Positions 41,982-55,893 of a stretch of 64,000 nucleotides of DNA are shown here, one piece after another; position 1 is the first letter of the stretch, and each line of letters begins with the position of its first letter. A program made the position numbers and the translations under genes. Location of the stretch: NCBI GenBank assembly GCA_003194525.1, contig NBIV01000290.1, forward strand, positions 1-64,000. The letters run 5' to 3'. The stretch is from Gracilariopsis chorda (taxonomy: Eukaryota; Rhodophyta; Florideophyceae; Gracilariales; Gracilariaceae). The notes below the pieces were generated by a model. That model was not told where the DNA came from and searched no databases. It saw only the letters and a list, made by a program, of their open reading frames with translations.

Positions 41982-43763
41982 CTGACGCATGTAGTAGTTG
42001 TCAACTTACGGAATCAACAATATCAGACAATACGAGTCCGCGAGTTCCATCCCTACAGCAAGGAAACAGACCCCACCTATCGCAGTAACACGGCGTACAA
42101 AGTACGCAGTTTACACAGACAACGGATACTGGAGATCATACTTGTCGACACACCACCTCCTGCCAATCTCCGAAAAGCCCGAGAGTACCCTGACACACAG
42201 CTATGGCAGAAAGCCCATGATGACGACTAAGAAAACATAGATCGACCCAAAAGTATCAAATGGATACCTCGATCGTATAGTCCTCCCTTTCAAACCATCA
42301 TCCCATTAATGATGCTGTACCGCTAAAAACGCAAGGAAGACGGTTCAGTAGCGTAAAGGAAGGCCAAATGCAATCTCAGAGGAGATCTTATGAAGCCGGG
42401 TCTTCATTTCGACCCGAACCACATTACAACACACACTGCAGACAGGACCATACAACGCATCGTAATAGCACTGCACGCCACACACACCCTACCACTCAAG
42501 CACTTCGATATCACCTCAGCTTACCTGCACGAAAAGTATGAACACAGTAAGCCAGTATACGTTACTCCAATGCCAAGATTCAACAGAACGATGAAACAAA
42601 AAGGCCAGTATGGGCTCCTAGAAGGCAATCTGTATGGATCACCACCACCAGCTTATTATTACAACCATGGTCTCAAAACATTTCCCAAGAAACTTGGATT
42701 TGTACCATCAGAGTACGAGCCCTGCCTATACATCAAATCAACGGCTCACGGAGTCATCATAGTCAGCACGACTATAGATGATTTCCTGGTATTAGCATCT
42801 TCACAACAACTCATTGACGAATTGTACACCCAAATGCTCACCAAGTACAGAATCAAGAGACTCGGAAAGCCCACCAGGTTTCTCACTTGGACAATCCAGC
42901 ACAATGGCGACGGCAGTGTACACATTTCAAACCCCGACACCATCGACTCTATTCTGCATCAAACAGGCATGCAAGACTGCAATCGTGCAGCCACCCCATA
43001 CGCACAAGTCAGTAATCTAGATCAACAACCACCCTCAAAACCACTCACACCGGAAAGTGCAACTACTTATCGCAAACGTTTAGGAGAGATCAGATACCTA
43101 ACAGAGAGTACGTGCCCTGATATCACATACGCCACAAACTGTCCGGCACAGCACATTTCCGAACCGCAAAAACATCATGCACAAGCGCTCAAAACATTTC
43201 TCGGTTACCTAAAAGGAACCAGAACTCACAGTCTCCTGTACAAACCAAGCAAGCCATTGACACACCCACTTTCTACCTACAGCGACGCTAATTTTGCAAA
43301 TGCCAAAGATCGTAAGTCCATCACAGAAAATGTTCACTGTTACGCCAACACACCAGTTTCGTGATTGTTCAAGAAACAAATTGTTGTAGCTCTTTCAACC
43401 ACAGAGGCCGAATACCTATCCGGAACGCTGGGTACCCAACATACCCAGTGGCTTCGAAAACTTCTTAACTCGGCACAAATCAATATGAGTCATCCAACGC
43501 CACACTTCATGTATAGTCGCTCAGCTTTCTTAATAGCCAAAAACCAAGCTCCAAAAAAGAGAAGAAAATACATCGATGTCCGGTTTCATCACTTACAACA
43601 TCACATTACAAACAATACCATTCAACTTTGTCGAGTCTCCAAACAAAACATGTTAGTGGACATATTCACCAAACCTCTACACCGTGACTGATACACACAG
43701 CTCAGACATCAGCTCAATGTACGACCCCGCAAACCATGACCTAGCACAACAGCAACCGGGGAC
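41982..43763 (+). mobile_element. Second Ty1/copia remnant (integrase end, RT, RNase H)
   Basis: After the end of the integrase region (LRKAREYPDTQLWQKAHDDD), matching YPDHTAWATAHDSEL at the window start, the plus strand reads the copia RT (PLKHFDITSAYLHEKYEHSK; VSTTIDDFLVLAS; GEIRYLTESTCPDITYATN) and RNase H (YSDANFANAKDRKSITENVH; VVALSTTEAEYLS; NQAPKKRRKYIDVRFHHLQH). It ends with a polypurine-like ACCGGGGAC tract and the probable LTR start TGTCAAAC at 43764. Same lineage as the copy at 1-1605 but clearly diverged. Broken, with a few breaks; the 5' part is missing. Confidence 0.88.
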
Positions 43764-44626
43764 TGTCAAACAACCATGGATATTTCTGTGTTGCAATTTT
43801 AGAAGTCAAACAGCATTACAGTCAGATTAGACACTTAAGCCACGCGAACAGCAGAACGAAGTAAAGGAGAGACAGGTTCTTCTTCCACATTCTCGTGAGG
43901 TTTAATTGTCGTTTTGTAGAAAGCGAAGTAACATGTTACTCTTCGCCTTCTCCATTAAGAACATCTGCGGTGTTACGTATTGTGTTGTATGAAAGTTAGA
44001 TTATCGGCCGTGCTCCTAATTACGAGAACACAGCAGAGCTCCTCAGCAGCTTTTATCAAAAAGGAAAAGTACTAGAGATGCGGTTTTAACAAGAGATACT
44101 GTTGCTGTGATCCCTTACCACTCTTGCAGCCCAAATCTTCAGTAAGCGTCAAGTTCCGACTCGAAAGATGACTATCTAAGAGCCATCACATAACTATAGC
44201 GTTATCACCCATCTGCAGCACTTCGTGTTATGATTCACTTGTTGTTATTGTTTACTATGGGCTCTCAATTCTTAATTTCTGCATTGTGGGTAGAAGTATC
44301 GTCTAAAGATGCTTCTCTTTCCGCAGAAAACCAAGGATGATTCACTTGTTTAACATGTATGCATTCAGCATCTTCCGTGTAATATTTCATTCATATTTCA
44401 GTCATAACATTTCCTTGGGTAGCCTTGTTGTCGCCTTCTGTACTTGAAAGAAGAAGATGCATACGAAGAAACGGTATTGCAAGCTGAACAGTCTTGAGTT
44501 GGAATCATTAGTGAGCATATGCATTCAGAATTCTGCAGAGTACGAAGCAGAATTCTGCCCAAATCATTACAATGATATTTAGTATACAGAATTCTCTAGC
44601 GAAGACTTCACGAATAATGCTGAATA
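43764..44626. other. Copia LTR start and unassigned DNA
   Basis: Begins TGTCAAACAACC right after the copia polypurine tract, so the first part should be its 3' LTR, but I found no matching GTTTGACA end. The rest has short frames only. GAATTC-containing motifs near 44.53-44.6 kb resemble those at 37.5 kb and may mark the far end of the Harbinger element. Confidence 0.4.
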
Positions 44627-45242
44627 GTGCGTCGTTACGGAAGTCGCGTGAGTAGCGCTAGGAGTACCACGTGTAATGCATTTCACGAATTTCGCGGTAA
44701 AGAGCTAACCTTACATGCACCACCGCGAGCACCATACGGCCCAGAAACCACGACACAGCCACGCCCAGCAACTGCGACGCAGCCACGATGGGAAAAATTT
44801 ACGACGTGGAAGCTGTGCCCCTCACCCTCGGAAAGAAGTCGCGATACACAGCAGCTTAAGACCTTGTCATTGCACGCGAAGTCGCAGCTGCGAGAGCGCC
44901 TACGCCTCCGTATGGCGAGACGAGAAAGCGGTTTGAGGTTTGAAGAGGCAGCCACGAAGGTCAACGCCAACTCTGCTTTTGGTGGTGAACCTATAGGCTG
45001 GAAGCCACTTCAAGCCCGCTACAAGCGTATGCAGGAGCAATACTGCAAGCTTGACGATGGTAATCAGCGGCTGTCAGGAGTGGGGAGAGGGGAGATGGGG
45101 GAGATTGCCGATCTGCTCATCACAATGCGGGAGGCAAACGATGATTACGATTCACAGAAAAAGGCACTGAAAACGGCTGAGCGCAAGAAGGAAGAGGATA
45201 AGAAACGCATGGGTGCCACTCTTGTGTCTGCCGCTACAAAGC
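44627..45242 (+). pseudogene. Harbinger Myb/SANT-like accessory protein, N-terminal half
   Basis: The plus-strand frame carries the family pattern GWKPLQARYKRMQEQYCKLD, GNQRLSGVGRGEMGEIADLL and MREANDDYD, then a Lys/Glu-rich helix (KTAERKKEEDKKRM) ending SAATK at the LTR edge. The SGVG-GEMGE motif is typical of the SANT-like partner protein of Harbinger transposases. No in-frame ATG lies at the start (the frame opens with GTG at 44627; the first ATG is 44912), so the true start is unclear. The last 5 bp before the LTR are AAAGC, the same 5 bp that flank the other half at 39430-39434 read on the minus strand. Confidence 0.75.
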
Positions 45243-46067
45243 TGAAGTGCAACGCCCTCAGGGAGGGATTCTAGGTACTTGATCGTTTTCCCGATATTAT
45301 CGGTTGTGTAGTGTGTATATGAACTACGCCCCACAATGGTGGGTATGGACACGTGGGACACGGTTTTGGGTCAGTTGGCGGTTGGCCACAGTAGTGGATG
45401 TTGCCACGAAATGTGGAGTATTCTAGTTAATATTATTTATTATTTTCACACCCATTTCTGGGAAGCTAGTACTTAGTGCGACGGCGCACTGCCGTCGCAA
45501 CAGTAAACCTTCCCCAACAAGGGACCCCAACCTGGGGAATTGGCTCTAGTTTTTGCCGCTTGCGCGCGTACTCTACTCCTCCTTGGAGGGAAACGCCGTA
45601 AACCACGGGACATCTAACCCTTGCACATCTAAAGAAGCCCATCCTTGGGAGTATAATTGTTCCAATCATATTGGTGTTTCGCCCTGTATAGGGAGTCCTG
45701 TCCACCGGCATTGCCGTATCTGTTCGTTGCTCTCGCGACTCACTTTGTCCTTCTTTCCTCCTCTTCGCCCTTCCTTTTTCCCCTTTTTAGGGTAGCACCT
45801 CCCGCTATCCGCGGCCCTCGTGTGCGCATCCGCTCACACACCCCCACTTACGTGGAAACATACCTCTACTGAGGATCACACCCCGCTCACGCGGATACCG
45901 ATTCTTTGCCTTCACCTCCCTGCGCGAGTCGCGACAGGTGTCCCTGGTCTTACAAACCGGCTTCGCCGTGACAACTCTGGGAGGGCTCTAACCAACTGGG
46001 TTCACCTCGTGAGAGGAAGATCCCGAACGTCTTTCGGTGTTTTTCCCCTTTGGGGCATTGCACCACA
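45243..46067 (+). repeat. 5' LTR of chromovirus A
   Basis: 825 bp from TGAAGTGCAACG to CATTGCACCACA. Preceded by AAAGC, followed after 3 bp by TGG. Contains an 8-bp-stem hairpin at 45478-45498 and many shorter ones (CCTCCTTGGAGG, CCCCAACCTGGGG). Copies in the other orientation lie at 39435-40242 and 55933-56739. Confidence 0.88.
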
Positions 46068-46070
46068 AAG

Positions 46071-46093
46071 TGGTCTCCCGACCTAGAATCGGG
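46071..46093 (+). promoter_or_regulatory. Possible primer binding site of chromovirus A
   Basis: TGGTCTCCCGACC begins 3 bp after the LTR, the position where an LTR retroelement pairs with the 3' end of a tRNA (TGG pairs with CCA). I could not match it to a specific tRNA, and it overlaps a small hairpin (CCCGACCTAGAATCGGG). Confidence 0.35.
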
Positions 46094-49000
46094 TTTTGCT
46101 TTCCCTCTTACGAGGTTTGTTTTTATTCCCTGGAAATTCCGTGATCGTTTCCCGTCGTAACGGTATTTTCTCATGTCGAGAAATCCCTCCGATGCGGAGC
46201 CAGTGGTTACGCGTAGTCGCTCCCGCGACAACGCAGACACCTCCGAAGTTCCGTTCCTACCCCGTATTCCTATACGGACAAGTTCCAGCCGTACTGGCGC
46301 CGCTTCATCGCGGAATGATACCCCCGACCGGGAACCCCGGAACCTCCTTTTGCCCTCGTTATCACCCCCGCAGGGGAATGCAGCATCGACTCCGGCTGTT
46401 GCCGCAGTGCCCCAGGCACCCCGGCCTGCTCCCGCTGTCGCGGCTTCAAGCCCCCGTGGAACGGGCGATAACACCCCCCAGGGGACTCCCTTGGAATCCC
46501 AGGTCCGCGCTCTGTGGGCCGCCCATGACACCCTTGTAGGGGAACTAAAATCCCTCCAAGAGGTGGTCTTGACAACCCCCATAAAGGAGGTTGCCGAGGA
46601 ACTCCGTATTTTACGGTCTGACGTCAATTCCGTGGTGGAGAGTTTGGGACCACCTGCCACCTTTATCGAAGGAGTTGAAGCCGAATGTGATCGGATTGGT
46701 GCCCGCCTGGAGACGCTGGAGCAGTTCGTCCTCATGGACAAATCATCCCCGGATGATCCGGTAAACGAGGCATCGCACAACGACCAGCTTGCTGGGAAGC
46801 AGAAACGCCGTCATCGACGGAAACACCACCGAAAATATTCGGACTCTGATTCTTCGACATCGTCGGACTCATCCCGAAACCATTCGGTTAGCTCGAGCTC
46901 CTCGGACTCCGACTCGGAGGACGAGAAGCGAGGCTACTCCTCCCGCTCGAACCGGTCATCGGCCACTGAAGGTGTGGTCCGAACCCACCAGAAGGGGAGA
47001 AGACACCCCGGTCTTCGGGAATTGAAACCGACAAACCCGGATTACCGGAAGCTTTTATCATACCGGTACTACCGGCTCGAAGACTCCTCACTTGGACGTA
47101 AGCCCCGTTGTACGGGAAAGGTGCGAGAATACATTAAGGGAATGCAGCTCTCGCTCCGCAACCAGTATTTTAATGGAGAGGACCCAGTCCTAGTACTGAA
47201 TTTCCTATCCCGCTTTGTAGCGGAGGCCGATATCCTCGGTATGAATGAGGGACAAGCCTATTTGGCGTTACTGTATTTCTTACGGGGAGTGGCGGAGGAC
47301 CAATACAACCCTGTCAGAGGATCTTCTCGTGCCTCCGAGGGAGGAGTTACTTGCTGGCCAGAGGCTGTGCAGTATCTACTGCGCTCCTACGCCACAAACA
47401 CCGCTATTCAGCAGGCTATCCTCGCTTTGCGAGATACACGCCAGCGTGCTGGAGAGACCGAGACCGATTACTCGGTGCGCCTTAACAAGGCTTTCCACAG
47501 ATGTGGTAACGTATACCCCGCTTGGGAGCGCAGTACCATGTTCATCGATGGTCTTGACCCGGCAATCCGGAGTTTAGTTACCCGTTATCGGGAGGAAAAG
47601 CGGAGGATCACCTATCTCGAGCTGGTCCAACACGCCCGAGCGGAAGGGGATGCACTCCGTGCAAGAACTCCGAACCATCGGTCTAAATCCGCCAAGGCGT
47701 TGTTGCTAGAAAGCGAAGCTTCCTCACTCCGCTCACTGCGGATGGGAACCCTGGACAGGGATTTGATACCGTGCATTTGGTGCAGGAGGATGATGTGTCG
47801 ATACCCATCAGTGATTTACCGTCAAAGACGGAGATGACCCGTGATACGGGAACGGAAGACCCCGTTCTGTACGGTGGTAACAGTCGGGTTCAACCCCAAC
47901 GACTGCCGTTTTCAAACGTTCAATCCCGTTATCAACGGCCTGGATGGACTGACACCCGCCCTGCGGTTCGCTTCTCCCATACTCGGAATAATAATCCGCG
48001 TGTCGCGGTATTGGCTCTCATTTGCCACCTGTGCTATGCCCATGGCCATACCTCCCTCACTGTATTTGTTCACTGAAGAATATGGCCAAGGTGGTGGCAA
48101 ATTATGAGGCTCTCACTTCAGAGGAGAAACGTTCCGTCCGACGGCTTCCTAACTGCGTGCTAAAACGGACTTTTCCCATGCCCTACCACAGACCCCGCTT
48201 GCGCGGCAAGCTTCAGACACCCCGATTCGGGAGATCACGCAACCATCCGTTGCAACCCCCGCTTATGCGGATAGAAACCCCCATCAACGGGATGAAGCAC
48301 TCGTTGTCGAGGAAACCAACCCACCGCCGAAGGCGGAAAACTAACTGAGGGAGTCTCCCCTTTGGGAGAGGCGTCCTCAAGAACGAGGCTGTTGGCGCCC
48401 GAGGCGTCCCCGCCTCGCTCCCCGGTGAAAGTCCTCTCGAGGAAAGACACCGCTGACGCGGACTCTGCGCACCTCGGTGTGTTGTGTCGCCCGTGGATAC
48501 GGAGTAAAAATCTCCGGATTCCCGGTAGAGTCTTGCTCTTGGCCAAACGCAATTATAAGATCTATGCCGACCTTGGCCTTCATCCCCAGTTTATGGTGAG
48601 GTTTCTCACCGTCCTGGATACAGGTGCAGGCCCCAACTTTGTTGTGGAATCATTGTTACCCTCGCTTGTGCGGTCTCGTATCCGCTCTGACGCGGTCCCC
48701 GACATTTCAGATGCGAACAACAATCCGTTACAAACGGTGGGCACAGTGGACCTCGTCGTGAGACTTGGTACCTCTGTGGTGAAGTTGGACTTCATGGTTT
48801 GCCGTTCATTGGCAGCACCAGTCATACTGGGATGTGATTACTGCGACAGATTTGTCGACGCAATCAGGCCCCGCCTCAGGCGTGTAGAACTTGACGACGG
48901 ATCGTCGGTTCCGATTGTTCGCCGCCCGCTAAAGCGGTCCTCTCGGAAACAAGTTCAGCTCCCTGCTGTGCAGGAACCACCGCCCGCGTCCCGCGAGTCC

Positions 49001-52000
49001 ACCAAGCTCCGCGTCGCTGCCTCGGTTTCTATACCGGCTGAGTCCCAAGTCTGGGTGCAGGTAAATTCCCGTCAACACGGTCTTCGGGTTATACAACCCC
49101 TCGCCTCGTCGTACGAGAAATCCCAGCTGGCGCTGGCTAATGGAATTGTCTCCATTTCCCCGGATGTTCCTTTCCGGATATTGGTTGCCAACCTTGGCAA
49201 ACACCCCCAGTATCTGGTCAAACACTAATTAATTGGAGTGTAACCCCCATCCTATGGGAATGCTGCCAACGAAGATGACAGCCGCCGATGTACTCGGAGT
49301 TACCACCTCTTCTGAGGAGTTCGCCCTGCCGTCCGAAGACGTCAAGTCTAGGGAGGGGAGGAAACCGCTACTTCAGCGTCGAACATACCGAGTAACTCGG
49401 AATTGCGAACCACACCTGTTCCACAAGACAATGCTCTATCGAGCAACGACCGGATTGATCCGGAAAAGCACTTGAAGCGCTGGACTTCAGCCACGTGCCA
49501 GAGTCGCACCGCCACAAACTCCGTACCATGTTACGGGAATTCAACACAATGTGGGATGGCTCGCTTGGCGAGATTAATGCAACGGAACACCGGATCGATT
49601 TAATCCCCGGTGCGCGACCGGTTGCACAACCCCCTTACAGGGCAGGTCCGAAAGCTCGGGAAGAGGAGCAGTCGCAGGTGGACAAGATGCTCCGCGCAGG
49701 TGTGATTGAGCCCGCTCAATCACCCTGGGCATCCCCAGTTGTACTGGCTTTAAAGGCCGTCGGAACCTGGAGGTTCTGTGTCGACTACCGCCGGCTCAAT
49801 GCCGTGTCTGTTAGGGGCACGTACCCTATCCCTCGTATGGACGAGTGCATTGACTCCTTGGAGACGCCACCGTGTTCACGGCCCTTGATGCCAATTGGGG
49901 ATATTGGCAAGTACCTGTCAGACAGGAGGATCGCGACAAAACCGCATTCACCTGCCGCGCAGGAACGTACCGCTTCAAGCGGATGCCATTTGGGTTAACC
50001 AATGCCCCCGCCACCTTTCAGCGTGCAGTAGATATTCTACTCAACCGCTTTAAGTGGCGGAGCTGTCTAGTCTACCTTGATGATATTATCATCTTCTCCA
50101 ACTCGTTGGACGACCATCTCACTCACGTCCGAGACGTGCTGACCGTACTCCGCGATGCGGGAATTACCCTCAAGTTGAGGAAATGCGAGTTTTTCACAGA
50201 TACTGTGAAGTATCTGGGTCACATTATCCGTCCTGGACGGTTAGCGATCGAGAAAGCTCGAGTCAAATCCCTCGTTGAGGCGAAAGAACCCCGTACTCAA
50301 ACGGAACTGCGCTCCTTCCTGGGGCTGGTCAACGTCTATCGACGGTTTATCCCGAACGTTTCGGATACTGCAGCGCCCCTGAACGCGTTGTTGCGAAAAG
50401 GAACCCCCCAAAACTGGGAACATTTACGGCCGAGCAATCGGAAGCTTTTAACTCCTTAAAGGAGGCTGTCACATCAGCACCAATCCTACATCTCCCAAAA
50501 CTTGGGTTGCCATACTCCGTAGATACGGACTCGAGCGACTACCAAGTCGGGTGTGCTCTTTTTCAAACCACCCCCGAGGGGAGAACGACATCCAATTGGT
50601 TATTGGTCACGTTCGCTCAATGTTCATGAGCGGAACTACTCCGTATCGGAGAAAGAGTGCCTCGCCGTCGTATGGGCGATGACCACTCTGCGCCCCTAAC
50701 TTATGGGAATTCACTTCACCGTGTACACGGATCATTCCTCATTGAGGTGGTTGATGAATATCTCCGACCCGTCGGGACGCCTCATGCGCTGGAGACTCCG
50801 CCTCGCGGAATATGACTTTCAAGTCATTTATAAAAAGGGTGCGCAGAACACCCAGGCCGACGCTTTGTCGCGGTTACCCACAAGTGGGGAAGCACTCCCA
50901 ACGGAGGATGATGAAGTCCCATGCTTCATGGCTATAGACCGGATGATCCGGAATATGCCGTCGAGGCTAGGCCAGAAAACTGGGACGAGGATGCTGATTT
51001 TGACGAACTACTCGCATCGCGAGATAAATCTGAGAACCCGTTACTGGGAAACTTTGTACCGGTATCACCGGAAGAAATGATCCGAGAACAATTCGGCGAC
51101 CCATTCTGTACGAGAATTCGTGCCCGTATCAACGGTGGTGAAGATCTCCTTTTCGGGGTAAACGACAAAGGCTACCTCGTAAGAAAGGTCGAAGCCCGCC
51201 CACAGATTGTGGTACCACATTCCCTGCAATCGCGGGTGTTACATCTATCACACTACGCCCCCATTGGAGGTCACCCAGGTGGGAGGAAACTCTACCTAAC
51301 CCTGCGAAGGGATTTCTATTGGCCCGCAATGGCGGTGGATTGCTACGCAACTGTGCGGTTTTGTAGCGAATGCGCGAAGAATCGCGTCAAACTCCGCAAA
51401 AATGCGAAGAAGATGAAACTATTCCCCGCAAGGGCGCCGCTCGAGTTTATCGCGATCGATATTCTCGGACCATTACTCACCACGAAACGTGGAAACAAGT
51501 TTCTACTTGTCATTACCGACCGCTTTTCTAAGCTGGTACGGACTGTCCCTCTTCGGAGGATAACCGCTCTCACGGTGGCCCAGGCTCTGGTGACGCACTG
51601 GATTTTTGTCTACGGTCCCCCTGTGGAGGTGGTCTCCGACAACGGGAGGCAGTTCGTGAGCAAGTTCTTCCAGGATGTTTGTCGCATCCTGGATGTCAAG
51701 AACTTGTTCACGACTACCTACCACCCCCCAGTGTAATGGGCAAGTTGAACGGTTTAACCGGACGTTACTCGCGGCGTTACGTCCCTACGTCGCTGACCAC
51801 CCAACGAATTGGGATCTCTACGCTGATGCGGTAACCTACGCGTACAATACGCAGGTACACCGGACTACCGGAGTTTCGCCATTCGAGTTAGTTCTATCTA
51901 GAACACCCCCGCCTGTGGCGCTGGAACCCCAAGCTACCATGGACAATTTCCCATCTGTGGGTATCTACCGGCAGCAATGGAAGCAATGGCTTTCCAAGCT

Positions 52001-53701
52001 GGTCCCCGCTGCGCGGAAGTCTATGGCACGGGCCCAAGCCGCTTACAAGCAGGATTTTGACGCTCGCTTGCGAGGAAAACCGTCCCCGATTCGGGCAAAT
52101 AACTACGTCTTCATCAGGAAGGAATACTACAACCCGGAACGGGAGAAGCGTCACAAACTCTCGCCTGTGGCGGATGGACCCTTCAAGGTCATCTCTGTTA
52201 ACACCGACACTGTCGTGGTAGAGATGGGGGACACGCACGAACGGATTTCCCGTGATCGTGTTGTCCTTGCCCCTCCTCCCTCGTCAGAGGTAGTCCTGGA
52301 TCCAGGCAACCCCGTTTCTACGGACTCTGCAACACCGGAACAATCCGGGAGTACTAGACCTACAGTACTACCACACCCCAGCCGGGGACTCTCAGACCTA
52401 CCGACTCTGTCGGACTCACCGGCTCAGCCGGGTAATTCGAGCCCCTCAGCGCCCACCCCTACCATGTCTGCCCCACTGGCGCGCATCTATACCCGCCAGG
52501 CGGGGAATGTTATCCCTTATCCCGCCGCTCCGTCTAAGGGGGGGAGGAGAACACTCGTTTTCGAGGAACGATATCGCCGTGGCAACGGGAAACACACCGT
52601 AACATACGGAACACTGACCGTGGAGCACGGAGTATGTCACGCGACACTAATCCCCTGTTCCCGGGCAGTGATGTGCAACAGGAACCAGACGCACAGGCCC
52701 CGCAAAAGCGGCAAATACACCGTTTGTCACGGGAAAACGAGAAGCCTCACTCCAATACCGCAGCAGCGGGAAGGCAATCGCCCGATGCCTCGAAGCCGCC
52801 GTTGGCGGAAGTCCCCGTGGAAGCGGTTCAATCAGGTCGATCAGACCCGCGCCCTGCGGAGAAGGGGCGCCCAGATACGCCGGCCTCACAGGGGAATACC
52901 CACACCCCTCTTGGGGAAAAAGGCGGCCAAGCTGCAGTCGAAGCTTTAAGCCCTGGCTCGCAAGCACCGGAAACGCCTCCCGTCGTTGACGGAATCGAAG
53001 CCCCCGCTACGGGGAATAATTTGCGCCAACCCCCGCATCGCTGCGGCGAAGAACCGAGGGACTCGGGAATAACGCGCGCCATCGCACGCTCGAAACCGGT
53101 CGTACCAGACGCTGCTCCTCCTCACGGAGATGGTGCACTGCGCTTAGCGGCAATTCCCCTGAAAAGGGTGTCATCGGCACCTGCCCGGCACCCCCCAGAG
53201 GGGAATTTTGACCAAAATACCGGTGTACCGGAGTTAGCCCCAGGCAACCCGTCAGTAGCCGGGGACACCACGGCATCGCCGGAACGTATGGTGCAAAGCG
53301 CTCGTGCGCCTGCCAGGGAGGCGGTTTGCCACCCAATCACCGTGTCGCACGGGACCCCCCAGGTGATTGTGGAAATGCCGATCCCGCAGGAGCGGTCATC
53401 TTCCCGCAAACTCGCGGTTCGTGAGCTCAACCGCGATGGCGGAGCCCAAGTCCCCCGCCGACTGGCGGTTCGCCCGGCCTACCGTGAAGACGGGAACAAC
53501 GACACCCCTCTGGGGAACGACTTGCCGGTGAAAACCGTGACACCACACACCCTCTTGAGGGATATCTTCCCGCATGAGCAGCGGCCGCTATCACAGCGCA
53601 CGGCAACGTCGGAGTTATCGCCGAACACCCTGCTAAGGGACATTATACCGCACCGCGGGCAACCCTCGCCAGGGATTACAACCACCACCCTGCACGGCCG
53701 G

Positions 53702-53850
53702 CAGGTCTACGAACGAGAGTTCGTAGTAGACCGACTTGTCGGACACACCTGGGACCAGGATGGTATTCTACAATACTGCGTCCGCTGGTACGGGTATGAC
53801 CCCAGTGGGGATACGTGGGAGCCAATCGAACACCTCCCACGGTCGCAGGT
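53702..53850 (+). other. Chromodomain of chromovirus A
   Basis: The C-terminal end of the element reads YEREFVVDRLVGHTWDQDG, then LQYCVRWYGYDPSGDTWEPI and EHLP, the standard chromodomain fold signature (aromatic cage positions Y, W and W/Y). Chromoviral integrases use it to direct insertion to marked chromatin. Copy B has the same at about 58.9-59.06 kb on the minus strand. Confidence 0.85.
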
Positions 53851-54059
53851 CCTGCTATACCACCGTCAAACGGGAACTGCAGCCCCAGCCACGCTGGTTA
53901 ATGCCCAAGTTGGGTAACGTTGCCGCGCGAGCGGGGAGCGAAAGGAAAGGATAACAAGGCAAAGTCCGTCGAAGACGGGGAACTCAACCGAGAAGCACCG
54001 TTCTAAACGGGAAAGTTTATTCAAGGGAGCAGCTAGCTCCCCACAATACTACACTACAC

Positions 54060-55893
54060 TAACTGGCATAGCCACGGAAAGAAGAACCAGGAAACTGGAC
54101 CAGAGGTTTCACTCACCCCCATCGTCCGGGGCGTAACCCCCAGCAAGGCGGTAGGCCAACGCGTCCGCCATGGTGGTGACATCCCCCGATACCTCGGCAG
54201 CGCTAAGACCGGCACCCCGGAGGAAACGTGCGATGATTTAGTTTTCATTCGCCGTCACCCCGCTGGGGATAGAAGGTCCGGCACTTGCCGCCGAAGGGTC
54301 AGCAGCCGGCTCGGCCAGAGACACCCACTCTGGGAAAGCTTCCGCGCTAGCGCCGGTCTCCTCTACGTCCATCTCCCCGGGTTCTTCCGGTTCGTTATCG
54401 ACCATTGGGTCATCCCCGCCGTATGCGCGGTAGTAGTCGTCGGAATCGACGTACCCCACCGGGTGGTCTTCCGGCACATGCCGGGGCGTATCGCGAAGCT
54501 CGCGCGCCTCCTCGGAGGAAATTTCCTGGAACTACCAGGGGTCGAAGTAGATAAAATCCCCCGCAAGGGCGGTGTTTCTACCGAGTCCCGGACCACCGGT
54601 GTTACCGCTACCGCCATCCAGACGACCGCTTTGCTCCAGCGGGACCTCACTCCAGCTAACGCTGTCGATGTACCCAAGTAATTGGAGGACCTCTTCATTG
54701 TTGGCCTGGCCCCCAAGGGGGATGCGAAGATCCAGGTTTCGGATCGCTGCCCGCACACGCGGTTGAAGGAACCAGAGACGATACTGGTCGTACGCCTCGT
54801 TGAGGATATAAGCCGCACTGCGGGCCGCCCACTCTGTAACCACTACGGACCACAACCCCGACCGGGGATCCTGCATGAGCAGCGAACCGAGGTACGTAAG
54901 TACCGGTGGGAGTTCTATGTAGCACCCCCGGCAGGCTTCATGGAAGCGCCACCACTCGGGGAGTGCTACATACCGACCTAGTCGGTGAGGCGGCGAAATC
55001 CGCTCTATCTCCACGTTCTGATACGGGATAAAATACTCGAATCGGGATCGCCAACGCCGCTCGTAGGGGATGAAGTTTTGGAGAAAGTTGGACCGGTATT
55101 GCCGGGGAAGGTACCTAAACTCCGCCCGAATAATCGGTCGCTCCCAGAAAAGGACCTCTTGCCGCGCTGCGGGGAAATTCCTCCAAGCGAGGGTCTCGAG
55201 GCGGAACAGGTTCTCGCCGTACCCAATCTCCCCGCGAGTGCGGAAGTAGCTAACATCGAAGCCAAACTCCGGTGGGACCGGTACATCGAATGGAGCCCGG
55301 CTCTGCCGTTGATACGCCATGCGCGTCAACGCGGTCTGTGCCGCAGTGACGGTCTCGCCCGAGTTTCTTCGGAGGTGGAGACGCGGAATCGCAATCCGGT
55401 GACGCCAATCCCACGATGTGGTGACTGCTCTGGGCAGATCCCCCGGAAGGGTGTCTGAACCATCCGCATAAGCGGTGACCAATCCCTCATTGAGGACAGC
55501 GACCGGGTGAAACCATGGGGCAAGGCGCAGGCGCGACGCGTGATTCCGATTCATCGGGTTGAGCCCCACCAGGGTGTTGTAGGTTGGCCAGTTGGACACC
55601 GGAGTGGTTCCGGAGGACACCACCGAAGGTGGTAGTGCGAAGGGATGGTCGGCTGCAGCACCCATATTCCCCGGTTGTACCGGATTTCGATCGCCCTGAG
55701 GCAGGGGAACTGACCGGAAACCGGTGGTGTATCGCCCGAGAAGTCTCGGAGGTTGGCTGTGGTTGTTGATATTGTTGTCGTCGTTCATTTTTCCGTTTTG
55801 GAGGGTGGCTGTTGTTGTCGTTTGTGTGCTTGATGACTCTGGTGCAGAGGGATTTACCGGAGAACCGGAGACAAAGCACGCGCTTTTATCACC
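54060..55893 (-). mobile_element. Antisense gene of chromovirus A, broken
   Basis: The minus strand between the chromodomain and the 3' end of element A encodes the same protein as 56796-58643, starting MGDKSAC near 55893 and closely similar throughout (PTYNTLVGLNPMNRNHASRL; RSNFLQNFIPYERRWRSRFE; VTEWAARSAAYILNEAYDQY). It runs opposite to gag-pol. This copy is broken, with at least two breaks. Confidence 0.85.
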
